Below, in pieces: positions 16,986 to 25,713 of a stretch of 32,497 bases of DNA; position 1 is the stretch's first letter; each line of letters opens with the position of its first letter. Origin of the DNA: an uncultured Pseudomonadales bacterium (GTDB taxonomy: Bacteria > Pseudomonadota > Gammaproteobacteria > Pseudomonadales > Porticoccaceae). The DNA is taken from positions 1 to 32,497 of the forward strand of contig CALKMW010000024.1 of NCBI GenBank assembly GCA_938092205.1, read 5' to 3'. The translations under genes and the position numbers were made by a program. A model generated the notes under the pieces. It was not told the origin of the DNA, made no database searches, and saw nothing but the letters and a program-made list of their open reading frames with translations.

Positions 16986-19601
16986 TTATCTAACTTCAAC
17001 AATTTGCTCGGCAGCAATCGTCTTGCCCTGTTCAGCAGACTTCTGGAACGATTCAATTTGATCAAAGTTCATATAGCGATAGATCTCATCTGCCATAGAG
17101 TCAATTTTACCTGCATACTGCATATATTCTTCTGGGGTAGGGAGTCGACCCAAAATACCGCCAACTGATGCGAGCTCGGCTGATGCTAAATACACATTGG
17201 CGCCATCGCCCAAACGGTTGGGGAAATTTCGCGTCGAGGTAGATAGTACTGTGGCGCCAGCTAATACGCGCGCTTGGTTTCCCATACACAGTGAACAACC
17301 AGGCATTTCAGTACGTGCACCTACTTTCCCGTAGATGTTGTAGTAGCCTTCTTCCATCAGCGTGTGAGCATCCATACGGGTAGGCGGGCAAATCCAGAAT
17401 CTTGAATCTACTGAACCGGCTTCATCCAGTAGCTTGCCTGCGGCACGGAAGTGACCAATATTAGTCATGCATGAACCGATAAAGATTTCATCGACCTTAT
17501 CACCGGCCACCTCAGATAGAAGCTTGGCATCATCTGGATCATTTGGACAGCAAACGATAGGCTCTTTAATATCCGCTAGATCGATCTCGATAACTGCAGC
17601 ATACTCCGCATTGCTATCAGCAGACATTAGCGTTGGGTTCTCTAGCCACTCTTCCATTTGGCGTACGCGACGCTCTAGGGTTCTGACATCACCATAGCCC
17701 TCAGCGATCATCCAGCGCAATAGGGTAACGTTGGAGCGTAAGTATTCGGCCACTGAGTCTTCACTGAGCTTAATGGTACAACCTGCTGCTGAACGTTCAG
17801 CAGAAGCGTCAGAGAGCTCAAATGCCTGCTCTACGGTTAGGCTTTCAATACCTTCGCCTTCAATTTCAAGGATGCGGCCAGAGAAGAAGTTCTTTTTACC
17901 TTTCTTCTCAACCGTCAATAAACCTTCTTTAATGCCGTAGTAAGGGATCGCATGAACTAAGTCGCGAAGTGTAATGCCCGGTTGCATTTCACCCTTAAAG
18001 CGTACCAGAACAGATTCTGGCATATCGAGTGGCATAACACCGGTAGCAGCTGCGAAAGCAACTAGACCAGAACCGCCAGGGAATGAAATCCCCATGGGGA
18101 ATCTGGTATGTGAGTCACCACCAGTTCCAACGGTATCTGGTAGCAGCATACGGTTTAGCCAGCTATGGATAATGCCATCGCCAGGGCGAAGTGAGACCCC
18201 ACCGCGATTCATAATAAAGTCAGGCAAACTGTGTTGAGTGTCAATATCTACCGGCTTAGGATAGGCCGCAGTATGGCAGAAGGACTGCATTACTAAATCT
18301 GATGAGAAGCCAAGGCAAGCCAGGTCTTTAAGTTCATCACGGGTCATTGGGCCGGTTGTATCCTGTGAGCCTACAGTGGTCATTTTTGGTTCACAGTAGG
18401 TTCCAGGGCGAACACCCTCGACGCCACAGGCTTTACCAACCATTTTTTGTGCAAGTGAGAAGCCAGCGGTTGATTCTTTTGGTACATCTGGCTTGCGGAA
18501 AACATCCGATGCAGGCAGGCCTAGGTGCTCTCTGGCTCTCTGGGTTAGGCCGCGACCGACAATTAGGTTAATTCGACCGTCTGCTTGCACCTCATCGAGA
18601 ATAACGTCTGATTTGTGCTCGAACTCACAGATAATATCGCCAGCTTCGTTAAGAATTTGACCGTCATAGGGGCGTATTTCAATAATATCGCCATAGTGAA
18701 TATCGTCAACAGGTGCCTCTAGTACTAGAGCGCCGGCATCTTCCATAGTGTTAAAGAAGATGGGGGCTACCTTACTACCTATACAGATACCACCAGAGCG
18801 CTTATTGGGCACACCGGGCATATCTTCGCCAAAGAACCAGAGTACAGAGTTGGTGGCTGATTTACGTGAGGAGCCAGTGCCTACAACATCACCGACAAAG
18901 GCAACGGGTAGGCCCTTTGATTTAATTTCTTCAATTTGAGCCATAGGGCCAATAACGCCATGCTCTTCTGGGTTTAAGCCATCACGGGTCATCTTGTACA
19001 TGGCTTTAGCATGCAATGGAATATCGGGGCGCGACCAGGCATCCTGTGCCGGAGAGAGGTCATCGGTGTTGGTTTCGCCTGTAGCTTTAAATACCACAGC
19101 TTTGATGCTGGTAGGTACGGCATCGTTGGTTGTAAACCACTCAGCATCAGCCCAAGACTGCATTACTGCCTGCGCCGGTGCATTGCCGGCATCGGCTTTT
19201 TCAGCAACATCGTGAAAAGCATCAAACACAAGGGTAGTTGCCTTGAGTTGATTGGCGGCTAATTCGCACAGCTCGCTGTCATCTAACAGCTCAACCAATG
19301 TCGCAACATTATATCCGCCATGCATATTGCCAAGAAGCTCTACGGCAGCGGCTCGATCAATAAGAGGAGAGGTAGTTTCACCCTTAACAATAGCGCTTAA
19401 AAAGCCGGCTTTTACATAGGCTGATTCATCCACACCTGGGGGTACGCGATTAGCAATTAAATCGAGTAAAAACTCTGCTTCATTTGCCGGTGGGTTCTTT
19501 AGTAATTCAACTAAAGCGGATGTCCACTCAGGGGTTAATGGCTTAGGTGGGATACCTTCTAATTGACGTTCTGCAACATGGGCGCGATAGGCTTCTAACA
19601 C
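16986..19601 (-). CDS. acnB: Bifunctional aconitate hydratase 2 / 2-methylisocitrate dehydratase
   Basis: AcnB isomerises citrate to isocitrate through a 4Fe-4S cluster and can also dehydrate 2-methylisocitrate. From the GTG at 19599-19601 the protein is 871 residues and begins '[17 protein letters not shown]', colinear with E. coli AcnB. TGAGGT stands 5 nt ahead of this GTG. The upstream in-frame ATG (19611-19613) and TTG (19620-19622) have no ribosome site, so the longer forms are unlikely. The N-terminal HEAT-like domain and swivel domain precede the catalytic domains, as in the AcnB order. Cluster ligands are Cys near 711 ('GSCMTNIGH') and Cys769/Cys772 ('[10 protein letters not shown]'). 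It is a single gene, convergent with nfuA and divergent from miaE. Identity is certain. Confidence 0.97.
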   Translation of the reverse strand: MLEAYRAHVAERQLEGIPPKPLTPEWTSALVELLKNPPANEAEFLLDLIANRVPPGVDESAYVKAGFLSAIVKGETTSPLIDRAAAVELLGNMHGGYNVATLVELLDDSELCELAANQLKATTLVFDAFHDVAEKADAGNAPAQAVMQSWADAEWFTTNDAVPTSIKAVVFKATGETNTDDLSPAQDAWSRPDIPLHAKAMYKMTRDGLNPEEHGVIGPMAQIEEIKSKGLPVAFVGDVVGTGSSRKSATNSVLWFFGEDMPGVPNKRSGGICIGSKVAPIFFNTMEDAGALVLEAPVDDIHYGDIIEIRPYDGQILNEAGDIICEFEHKSDVILDEVQADGRINLIVGRGLTQRAREHLGLPASDVFRKPDVPKESTAGFSLAQKMVGKACGVEGVRPGTYCEPKMTTVGSQDTTGPMTRDELKDLACLGFSSDLVMQSFCHTAAYPKPVDIDTQHSLPDFIMNRGGVSLRPGDGIIHSWLNRMLLPDTVGTGGDSHTRFPMGISFPGGSGLVAFAAATGVMPLDMPESVLVRFKGEMQPGITLRDLVHAIPYYGIKEGLLTVEKKGKKNFFSGRILEIEGEGIESLTVEQAFELSDASAERSAAGCTIKLSEDSVAEYLRSNVTLLRWMIAEGYGDVRTLERRVRQMEEWLENPTLMSADSNAEYAAVIEIDLADIKEPIVCCPNDPDDAKLLSEVAGDKVDEIFIGSCMTNIGHFRAAGKLLDEAGSVDSRFWICPPTRMDAHTLMEEGYYNIYGKVGARTEMPGCSLCMGNQARVLAGATVLSTSTRNFPNRLGDGANVYLASAELASVGGILGRLPTPEEYMQYAGKIDSMADEIYRYMNFDQIESFQKSAEQGKTIAAEQIVEVR

Positions 19602-19824
19602 GGAATACCTCATTAATAACAATAGGTTATAAGATTTAATTAGATTAAAGCTTAGGTTTCAGGGTTGGTATGGATCGATTGTACAAGAATTTGTAGTTTT
19701 TTTACAGAAAGATATGTCTGTTGTTGAAGGTTCCTATGCCTTGCTTGGGTTAGGGGTGTTATGCAAGGATTTACTTTAGCGCTATATTTATCTGATTTGA
19801 GCTGTTAGTTGGCCGCTGATAGTT

Positions 19825-19830
19825 TATAAT
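19825..19830 (+). promoter_or_regulatory. -10 element for miaE
   Basis: A perfect TATAAT lies 31 bp upstream of the miaE ATG. TTGAGC at 19797-19802 is too far away (22 bp) and the hexamer at 17 bp (CTGTTA) is poor. A transcript starting near 19837 would leave a leader of about 25 nt before ATG 19862. Confidence 0.5.
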
Positions 19831-19861
19831 TCTGGCTTTGAAAAATCAGCCAATAATCCCT

Positions 19862-20467
19862 ATGACAGTTTTACAAGAAATTGAAAATTTCCTTCCCTGT
19901 AATACCCCGCAATTATGGATTGAAAATGCCTTAGAAAATCCTGAATTATTGTTAATTGATCATGCTAATTGCGAGAAAAAAGCGGCGAGTACCGCTTTGA
20001 ATTTAATGTATCGTTATGTGGATAATTTTGATCTGTTAAATAAAATGTCGCGATTGGCACGTGAGGAGTTGCGTCATTTTGAGCAGGTGATTGCCATTAT
20101 GAAACGTCGCAATATTGAGTATCGTCAAATAACTGCTTCTCGTTATGCAGTAAAGCTTAGAGAGGCTGTCAGACCTAATGACCCCGATAAGCTTGTGGAT
20201 ATACTGATTGTGGGTGCCCTTATTGAGGCTCGATCCTGTGAGCGCTTTGCACGAATTGCACCGTTTCTGGATGAAGAGTTGGAAACTTTCTATCTGTCGT
20301 TACTCAAGTCAGAAGGGCGGCATTTTAAAGATTACCTAACTCTGGCAGGTACTGTGGCTTCTCAGTCGCAAATCGACCAGCGTTTAGAGGTATTTTTGGC
20401 TGTTGAAAAACAGCTGGTAGAATCACCCGACACTGAGTTTAGATTTCACTCCGGCCCCTGTGGGTAG
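19862..20467 (+). CDS. miaE: tRNA-(2-methylthio-N6-isopentenyladenosine-37) hydroxylase MiaE
   Basis: MiaE is a non-haem di-iron monooxygenase that hydroxylates ms2i6A37 of tRNAs reading UNN codons to ms2io6A, using O2. The 201-residue product has the ferritin-like ligand set: 'DHANCEKKAA' (Glu38), 'REELRHFEQ' (Glu69, His72), 'GALIEARSCERF' (Glu122) and 'SEGRHFKDYL' (Glu151, His154). The start was set at ATG 19862 because the conserved 'LQEIENFLPCNTPQLW' follows at once and because the TATAAT at 19825 would make the upstream TTG (19838) leaderless. It is a single gene between the divergent acnB and convergent gltA. Salmonella miaE mutants fail to grow on succinate, fumarate or malate, so the citrate-cycle location is suggestive. 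Confidence 0.93.
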   Translation: MTVLQEIENFLPCNTPQLWIENALENPELLLIDHANCEKKAASTALNLMYRYVDNFDLLNKMSRLAREELRHFEQVIAIMKRRNIEYRQITASRYAVKLREAVRPNDPDKLVDILIVGALIEARSCERFARIAPFLDEELETFYLSLLKSEGRHFKDYLTLAGTVASQSQIDQRLEVFLAVEKQLVESPDTEFRFHSGPCG

Positions 20468-20472
20468 GGCAT

Positions 20473-20502
20473 AAAAAAAGGCAGCCATTGGCTGCCTTTT
20501 TT
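20473..20502. terminator. Bidirectional rho-independent terminator (miaE / gltA)
   Basis: GGCAGCC (20480-20486) pairs with GGCTGCC (20490-20496) around the loop ATT, with seven As on the left and six Ts on the right. It sits in the 52-bp gap between the two converging genes. Confidence 0.93.
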
Positions 20503-20519
20503 GTATCTGCGCTAGTTAT

Positions 20520-21806
20520 CTATCTTTTACTAAGCGGCACATAGTCACGGCTATCAGCGCCAGTATATAACTGACGAGGGCGGCCGATACGGTATGGGTT
20601 GGTAATCATTTCATTCCAGTGAGATATCCAGCCTACGGTTCTGCCTGTAGCAAAAATGGCGGTAAACATTTCAATTGGAATACCCAAGGCTTTGAGGATG
20701 ATTCCCGAATAGAAATCAACATTAGGATAGAGTTTTTTGCTGACAAAATAATCGTCTTCAACCGCAATGGTCTCTAGTTTTTTAGCAAGACGGAATAGCG
20801 GGTCATTCTCTAGACCTAGCACCTCAAGCACCTCGTTACAGCTTTCACGCATAACGGTTGCTCGTGGGTCATAGTTTTTATAAACCCGGTGACCGAAGCC
20901 CATTAGTCTAAATGGATCGTTTTTGTCTTTGGCCTTGCGGATATATTCAGCAATATTATCTTCATGACCAATTTCGTTCAGCATAACCAGTACTGCTTCG
21001 TTGGCACCGCCGTGTGCTGGCCCCCATAGAGCGGCAATACCAGCTGCGATACAGGAGAACGGGTTGGCGCCTGAAGAGCCTGCCAATCTGACCGTTGAGG
21101 TTGAGGCGTTTTGCTCATGATCGGCGTGAAGAAGGAAAATACGATCAATTGCTTTGGCAATTGCTGGTTCAATTTTGTAGCTCTCGCAGGGCGTTCCAAA
21201 CATCATGTGTAAGAAATTCTCAGAATAAGAAAGAGAATTATCTGGGTACATAAAGGGCTGACCCATAAAGTGCTTGTGGCACATCGCAGCAATGGTTGGC
21301 ATTTTTGCGATTAGGCGGTGAGCAGAAATTTTACGGTGAGTTTCATCAGTAATGTCGAGTGAATCATGGTAGAAAGACGACATAGCGCCGACGATACCGC
21401 ACATCATTGCCATGGGGTGTGCATCATGACGGAAGCCGCTGATAAAGTTTTCAATCGAGCGGTTAACCATGGTGTGGTATTTGATATTGTTTTCGAAATC
21501 CGCTTTTTGTGTAGCATCTGGAAGGTTTCCTTCTAGAAGCAAATAACAGGTTTCTAAGTAATCTGATTTTTCAGCAAGTTGCTCGATGGGGTATCCGCGA
21601 TGAAGCAATACGCCTTTGGCGCCATCAATGTAAGTAATGTCGGATCTGCAGGCTGCAGTGGCAGAAAACCCCGGGTCATAAGTGAAGTAGCCGTGGCTGC
21701 CAAGAGTGCCTATATCAATTACATCTTGTCCTTTGGTACCTTCCAAAATAGGGAGGTCGACGTTTAAATCTCCATCGATAGACAGAGTTGCTTTACGATT
21801 GGTCAT
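20520..21806 (-). CDS. gltA: Citrate synthase (type II)
   Basis: It condenses acetyl-CoA and oxaloacetate to citrate. The 428-residue length and the N-terminal beta extension ('[21 protein letters not shown]') mark the hexameric, NADH-sensitive type II enzyme of Gram-negative bacteria. Catalytic residues are His265 ('[12 protein letters not shown]'), His306 ('[14 protein letters not shown]') and Asp364 ('NVDFYSGI'), in register with E. coli. The start is ATG at 21804-21806 with GAGGA six bases upstream. The gene is read from a strong promoter at 21859-21886, divergent from sdhC. Confidence 0.97.
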   Translation of the reverse strand: MTNRKATLSIDGDLNVDLPILEGTKGQDVIDIGTLGSHGYFTYDPGFSATAACRSDITYIDGAKGVLLHRGYPIEQLAEKSDYLETCYLLLEGNLPDATQKADFENNIKYHTMVNRSIENFISGFRHDAHPMAMMCGIVGAMSSFYHDSLDITDETHRKISAHRLIAKMPTIAAMCHKHFMGQPFMYPDNSLSYSENFLHMMFGTPCESYKIEPAIAKAIDRIFLLHADHEQNASTSTVRLAGSSGANPFSCIAAGIAALWGPAHGGANEAVLVMLNEIGHEDNIAEYIRKAKDKNDPFRLMGFGHRVYKNYDPRATVMRESCNEVLEVLGLENDPLFRLAKKLETIAVEDDYFVSKKLYPNVDFYSGIILKALGIPIEMFTAIFATGRTVGWISHWNEMITNPYRIGRPRQLYTGADSRDYVPLSKR

Positions 21807-21858
21807 GCATGGTCCTCGAGAAATACTAGTGATGTGACTGGCCTTAGCCGAGCCGAAT

Positions 21859-21886
21859 ACTATAAATACTCTGATAAAATTGTCAA
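21859..21886 (-). promoter_or_regulatory. Sigma70-type promoter of gltA
   Basis: On the minus strand there is a perfect -35 TTGACA (plus 21881-21886), a 16-bp spacer and a -10 TATAGT (plus 21859-21864). The leader to the gltA ATG would be about 45 nt. Confidence 0.75.
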
Positions 21887-22030
21887 CTTGGGAAGACGAT
21901 TTAACTGTTTTTTTGTCCGATATTTTAAAAAATTGTTACAGGTAATTTTTTGTAACTAATTAATTTATCGACGCTTTTACTTTTTTCTATGCAAATTTTT
22001 GTAAATTTCGTCTGTTTCAATGGCTACAGT
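21887..22030. promoter_or_regulatory. AT-rich spacer between the gltA and sdh promoters
   Basis: This stretch has no ORF. It contains an inverted repeat, GTTACA (21935-21940) / TGTAAC (21951-21956), with a 10-bp centre, lying between the two divergent promoters. T- and A-runs surround it. It could be a shared operator, but the regulator cannot be named. Confidence 0.35.
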
Positions 22031-22059
22031 TTGAATTAGCGGCATGAACTATCTATAAT
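22031..22059 (+). promoter_or_regulatory. Sigma70-type promoter of sdhCDAB
   Basis: A -35 TTGAAT (22031-22036), a 17-bp spacer and a perfect -10 TATAAT (22054-22059). Transcription from about 22066 gives a leader of roughly 110 nt. That leader ends in a 10-bp palindrome, GAGTTAACTC (22162-22171), next to the sdhC start. Confidence 0.75.
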
Positions 22060-22174
22060 GCCACGCCGTAACAAGAGAGCGATCTTAACGAAGAGGTCGA
22101 TCTAATTTTCCAGCTCTAACCAGACGCCATTCTACTTTGCCTTTTTAGAGTTCTTATTGAAGAGTTAACTCACT

Positions 22175-22558
22175 GTGAAAACTAAAAGACCTGTTAATTT
22201 GGATATTGGCTCGATTAAGTTGCCAATAACCTCCTACGTTTCTATTTTGCACCGCGCTTCTGGTGTGGTGCTATTTTTTGCTGTCGCCTTGCTGCTCTGT
22301 GCATTTGACGCCAGTTTAGAGTCTAAGCAGAGCTTTGATTCTCTAAAACAATCCTTAGGCAGCCCAATTGCTCAGTTTTTTATTTGGGCATCTCTTGCTG
22401 CATTGGCCTATCACTTTGTCGCCGGCATTCGACACCTAATCATGGATTTTGGATTTGGCGAGGATAGCTTTGAGTCTGGCCGAAATAGTGCTTGGCTAGT
22501 GGTGGCTGTTGCTGCCATTCTAATTTTAAGTATCACGGGGTGGGTGTTCTTATGGTGA
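22175..22558 (+). CDS. sdhC: Succinate dehydrogenase cytochrome b556 subunit
   Basis: SdhC is a membrane anchor of complex II and contributes to haem b and the quinone site. The 127-residue product has three transmembrane helices. 'SILHRASG' gives the quinone-site Ser23 and Arg27, and 'AYHFVAGIRHLIMDFG' contains the haem ligand His80. The start is GTG at 22175 with a GAAGAG-type site about 10 nt upstream. It is the first gene of sdhCDAB, and its stop overlaps the sdhD start. Confidence 0.94.
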   Translation: MKTKRPVNLDIGSIKLPITSYVSILHRASGVVLFFAVALLLCAFDASLESKQSFDSLKQSLGSPIAQFFIWASLAALAYHFVAGIRHLIMDFGFGEDSFESGRNSAWLVVAVAAILILSITGWVFLW

Positions 22559-22920
22559 AATCTGTAACTAGTCTAAGTAACAGCGGTCTATCTAACTGGA
22601 TGTTGCAACGTATTTCAGCGCTTATATTGACGGCTTACCTTATTTTTATGGTGGGATACTTCGCTGTAAACCCTAGTCCAAGTTATGAGCAGTGGTCGAG
22701 CCTTCATGGGTCTATGGCAATGCGTCTATTTAGCCTTTTGGCCATATTGTCAATTGCGGTTCATGCCTGGATTGGAATTTGGTGTGTTCTTACAGACTAC
22801 ATAACGGTTCGCCTTATTGGCCCGAAAGCCACAGCGATTCGTATGTTTTTACAGTTAGCAATGATTGCAGTAATCCTTTTCTACGTGGTTTGGACCATAG
22901 ATATTCTTTGGGGAATTTAA
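22552..22920 (+). CDS. sdhD: Succinate dehydrogenase hydrophobic membrane anchor subunit
   Basis: SdhD is the second membrane anchor of complex II. From ATG 22552, which overlaps the sdhC stop by 7 bp, it has 122 residues and three transmembrane helices. 'HAWIGIWCVLTDYI' supplies His71 and the quinone-site Asp82-Tyr83, at the same numbering as E. coli. A longer in-frame reading from 22492 lies inside sdhC and adds non-conserved residues, so it was rejected. The overlap suggests coupled translation with sdhC. Confidence 0.93.
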   Translation: MVKSVTSLSNSGLSNWMLQRISALILTAYLIFMVGYFAVNPSPSYEQWSSLHGSMAMRLFSLLAILSIAVHAWIGIWCVLTDYITVRLIGPKATAIRMFLQLAMIAVILFYVVWTIDILWGI

Positions 22921-22924
22921 TTAG

Positions 22925-24697
22925 ATGGCAAATATGAGAACAATGAGCTTTGATGCAGTTATCGTTGGCGGCGGTGGCTCAGGCATGCGGGCAGCCCTTC
23001 AGTTAGCCCAGTCCGGATACAAGACGGCAGTTATTACCAAAGTTTTCCCTACCAGATCACATACAGTTTCCGCTCAAGGCGGTATCACTTGTGCCATAGC
23101 TAGCGATGATCCCAATGATAAATGGCAGTGGCATATGTATGACACGATTAAGGGTTCAGATTATATCGGCGACCAAGAAGCCATTGAATATATGTGTAAG
23201 ACGGGTCCTGAGGCAGTGTTTGAATTAGAGCATATGGGTCTCCCTTTTTCGCGCAATGAAAATGGACGTATTTATCAGCGACCCTTTGGTGGTCAATCAA
23301 AAGATTTTGGTGAGGGCGGTCAGGCGGCAAGAACCTGTGCTGCAGCCGACCGAACTGGTCATGCTTTGCTGCATACTCTGTATCAAGGCAATCTCAAAAA
23401 CGAAACCGTATTTTTAAATGAATGGTTCGCCGTTGATTTAGTTAAAAATGCCGACAACGCAGTTGTTGGTGTTATCGCCATCAATATTGAGACCGGTGAG
23501 ACCGTTTATGTGAAATCAAAAGCAACGGTATTTGCAACCGGCGGAGCAGGGCGTATCTATGCCTCGACGACCAATGCGCATATATGTACCGGTGACGGTA
23601 TTGGCATGGCAATGCGAGCCGGTTTCCCAGTGCAAGATATGGAAATGTGGCAGTTCCATCCCACTGGTATCCATGGTGCCGGTACGCTGGTAACAGAAGG
23701 TTGTCGTGGCGAGGGTGGTTATTTGATCAATAAAGATGGTGAGCGCTTTATGGAGCGCTATGCACCTAACGCTAAGGATCTTGCGGGTAGGGATGTTGTT
23801 GCCCGATCTATGGTGCAAGAAATCCTTGCCGGGCGTGGCTGTGGTGAAAATGGCGACCATGTATTCTTAAAGCTTGATCATCTTGGTGAAGAAACTCTAA
23901 ATGCTAAATTGCCAGGGATCCTAGAATTGTCTCGAACCTTTGCTCACGCCGATCCAGTTGTTGAGCCCATTCCAGTAGTGCCAACCTGTCACTATATGAT
24001 GGGTGGTATTCCTACCAATGTCGACGGTCAAGCGCTTACTCTGGATGATCAGGGTAATGAGCAGGTTGTCGAAGGTTTCTATGCCTGTGGTGAAGCTGCC
24101 TGTGTATCTGTTCATGGGGCTAACCGCTTAGGTGGGAATTCACTGCTTGATCTAGTTGTATTTGGTCGTGCTTCAGGTTTGTTTATCGAGAAGCAATTGC
24201 GTGAAGGTGTCGAGTTAAAAGACGCGACAGAAGACGATATCGAACGAGCTATGCAGGTGCTCAATCGCATTAATAGTTCTCAGCAGGGTGAAAAAGCCTC
24301 TGTATTAAGAGCTGAATTACAGACAATTATGCAGAATCACTTTGGCGTATTCCGTCGTGGCGACTTTATGAAAGAGGGTATAGAAAAATTGAAAGCCCTT
24401 CGTCCACGTATTGAGAATGTGCAGTTAAGTGATACTAGCAACGCGTTTAATACCGCAAGAATTGAGGCCCTAGAACTGCAAAATCTACTTGAGGTTGCTG
24501 AGGCGACGGCTGTTGCTGCCGAGTGGCGAACAGAGAGTCGCGGCGCTCATGCTCGTGAAGACTTCCAAGAGCGTGATGATAAGAATTGGTTGTGTCACTC
24601 AATATATTTGCCAGAAAGTCAGACTGTGGCAAAACGAGATGTGAATTTTACCCCTAAAACCCGAGAGGCTTTTGAGCCTAAAGTTCGGACTTACTAG
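22925..24697 (+). CDS. sdhA: Succinate dehydrogenase flavoprotein subunit
   Basis: SdhA oxidises succinate to fumarate on covalently bound FAD at the cytoplasmic face of complex II. The 590-residue product opens with the dinucleotide fold '[15 protein letters not shown]' and the FAD-linking His46 in '[11 protein letters not shown]'. Substrate-site motifs 'FHPTGI', 'AGRDVVARS', '[11 protein letters not shown]' and '[12 protein letters not shown]' are intact. The C-terminal '[13 protein letters not shown] ... NWLCHS' is also typical. It begins 4 bp after sdhD. Further ATG codons at 22934 and 22943 make the exact start slightly uncertain. Confidence 0.97.
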   Translation: MANMRTMSFDAVIVGGGGSGMRAALQLAQSGYKTAVITKVFPTRSHTVSAQGGITCAIASDDPNDKWQWHMYDTIKGSDYIGDQEAIEYMCKTGPEAVFELEHMGLPFSRNENGRIYQRPFGGQSKDFGEGGQAARTCAAADRTGHALLHTLYQGNLKNETVFLNEWFAVDLVKNADNAVVGVIAINIETGETVYVKSKATVFATGGAGRIYASTTNAHICTGDGIGMAMRAGFPVQDMEMWQFHPTGIHGAGTLVTEGCRGEGGYLINKDGERFMERYAPNAKDLAGRDVVARSMVQEILAGRGCGENGDHVFLKLDHLGEETLNAKLPGILELSRTFAHADPVVEPIPVVPTCHYMMGGIPTNVDGQALTLDDQGNEQVVEGFYACGEAACVSVHGANRLGGNSLLDLVVFGRASGLFIEKQLREGVELKDATEDDIERAMQVLNRINSSQQGEKASVLRAELQTIMQNHFGVFRRGDFMKEGIEKLKALRPRIENVQLSDTSNAFNTARIEALELQNLLEVAEATAVAAEWRTESRGAHAREDFQERDDKNWLCHSIYLPESQTVAKRDVNFTPKTREAFEPKVRTY

Positions 24698-24708
24698 GAG
24701 AGTCAGGC

Positions 24709-25419
24709 GTGTCGATGTTAGAAGTAAGTATTTATCGTTATAACCCAGAGGTTGATTCTGAACCCTATATGCAGGCGTTTTCTTACGATACTCAGGGTAA
24801 AGACGTTATGGTGTTAGATGTTCTTGAGAAGCTCAAAACTGAGGACCCAACACTGGTCTTTCGTAGATCCTGTCGAGAGGGTGTATGTGGCTCAGACGGT
24901 GTAAATATATCGGGTAAGAACGGTCTTGCCTGTATTACTCCGCTGTCTGAGGTGGTAAAAAATAATAAGCTGGTTATTCGACCATTGCCGGGATTGCCGG
25001 TAATACGTGACTTGGTTATTGATATGACCCAGTTTTATGCGCAATACGAAAAAATACAGCCTTATTTGATTAATAATACCCCAGCACCTGCTATTGAGCG
25101 ATTGCAGTCACCAGAGGATAGAGCCAAGCTTGATGGTCTCTATGAATGTATTCTGTGTGCCTGTTGTTCTACAGCCTGTCCTTCTTTTTGGTGGAACCCA
25201 GACAAATTTATCGGCCCATCTGGGCTGTTGCAGGCCTATAGATTCCTCGCTGATAGCCGAGATACGGGTACCGAGGATCGTTTAGCTAATCTTGACGACC
25301 CATTTAGCGTTTTCCGCTGCCATGGGATTATGAATTGTGTTCAGGTCTGCCCCAAGGGTCTAAACCCAACCAAGGCAATTGGCCATATTCGCAGTATGCT
25401 GCTAGCCAGTGCGGCATAA
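24709..25419 (+). CDS. sdhB: Succinate dehydrogenase iron-sulfur subunit
   Basis: SdhB carries electrons from FAD to quinone in complex II. The 236 residues hold all three clusters: 2Fe-2S (Cys55, Cys60, Asp63, Cys75 in 'SCREGVCGSDG ... LACIT'), 4Fe-4S ('CILCACCSTACP', Cys147/150/153/157) and 3Fe-4S (Cys204, 210, 214 in 'CHGIMNCVQVCPKG'). 'FWWNPD' contributes the quinone-site Trp. The start is GTG at 24709, because TAGGAGA overlapping the sdhA stop is 7 nt away; the ATG at 24715 would be 13 nt away. It is the last gene of the sdh operon. Confidence 0.96.
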   Translation: MSMLEVSIYRYNPEVDSEPYMQAFSYDTQGKDVMVLDVLEKLKTEDPTLVFRRSCREGVCGSDGVNISGKNGLACITPLSEVVKNNKLVIRPLPGLPVIRDLVIDMTQFYAQYEKIQPYLINNTPAPAIERLQSPEDRAKLDGLYECILCACCSTACPSFWWNPDKFIGPSGLLQAYRFLADSRDTGTEDRLANLDDPFSVFRCHGIMNCVQVCPKGLNPTKAIGHIRSMLLASAA

Positions 25420-25435
25420 GCTAAATACTCATGTT

Positions 25436-25464
25436 AAAAAAGGGGCCATAGGCCCCTTTTTTTT
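25436..25464 (+). terminator. Rho-independent terminator after sdhCDAB
   Basis: GGGGCC (25442-25447) and GGCCCC (25451-25456) form a stem around the loop ATA, followed by eight Ts. It separates sdhCDAB from the sucA operon. Confidence 0.93.
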
Positions 25465-25713
25465 GTTTTTTAGGTCGTTTTTTTTAAAGGATCTCTTTTC
25501 GAAATAAAGCTGTCTTTTGCTAAAAATGTAGCGAAATACTCAAAAGCACCAAGTTGGAACTTTTTTATTTAAAAATCACCAAATTGACTCTTTTTAATAT
25601 AAAAAAACCTCTAATTATTAGCTAGTTAATACTGGTTGTTTGCTCAAGAAAGGTCTAAAATGACCGCCTTAAATTTACTGGATGCCGATGTAACCCTAAG
25701 AGGAATTTTCGCG
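25465..25713 (+). promoter_or_regulatory. sucA upstream region with a tandem 30-bp imperfect repeat
   Basis: The region is AT-rich and has no separate gene. Two adjacent 30-bp units at 25547-25576 and 25577-25606 match at 23 of 30 positions; each starts CACCAA-N-TTG and ends in a T-run then an A-run. A TTGACT hexamer lies in the second unit, but no well-spaced -10 follows. An in-frame ATG at 25660 with AAAGGT upstream could extend SucA by 18 residues; see sucA. Confidence 0.5.

Noticed and set aside
19838-19861. TTG start for miaE eight codons upstream
   Set aside because: The perfect TATAAT at 19825-19830 would put the transcript start at this TTG, and no ribosome site precedes it.
22492-22551. 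Longer sdhD start inside sdhC
   Set aside because: The extra 20 residues overlap the conserved end of sdhC and have no family counterpart. ATG 22552 restores His71, Asp82 and Tyr83 in E. coli register.
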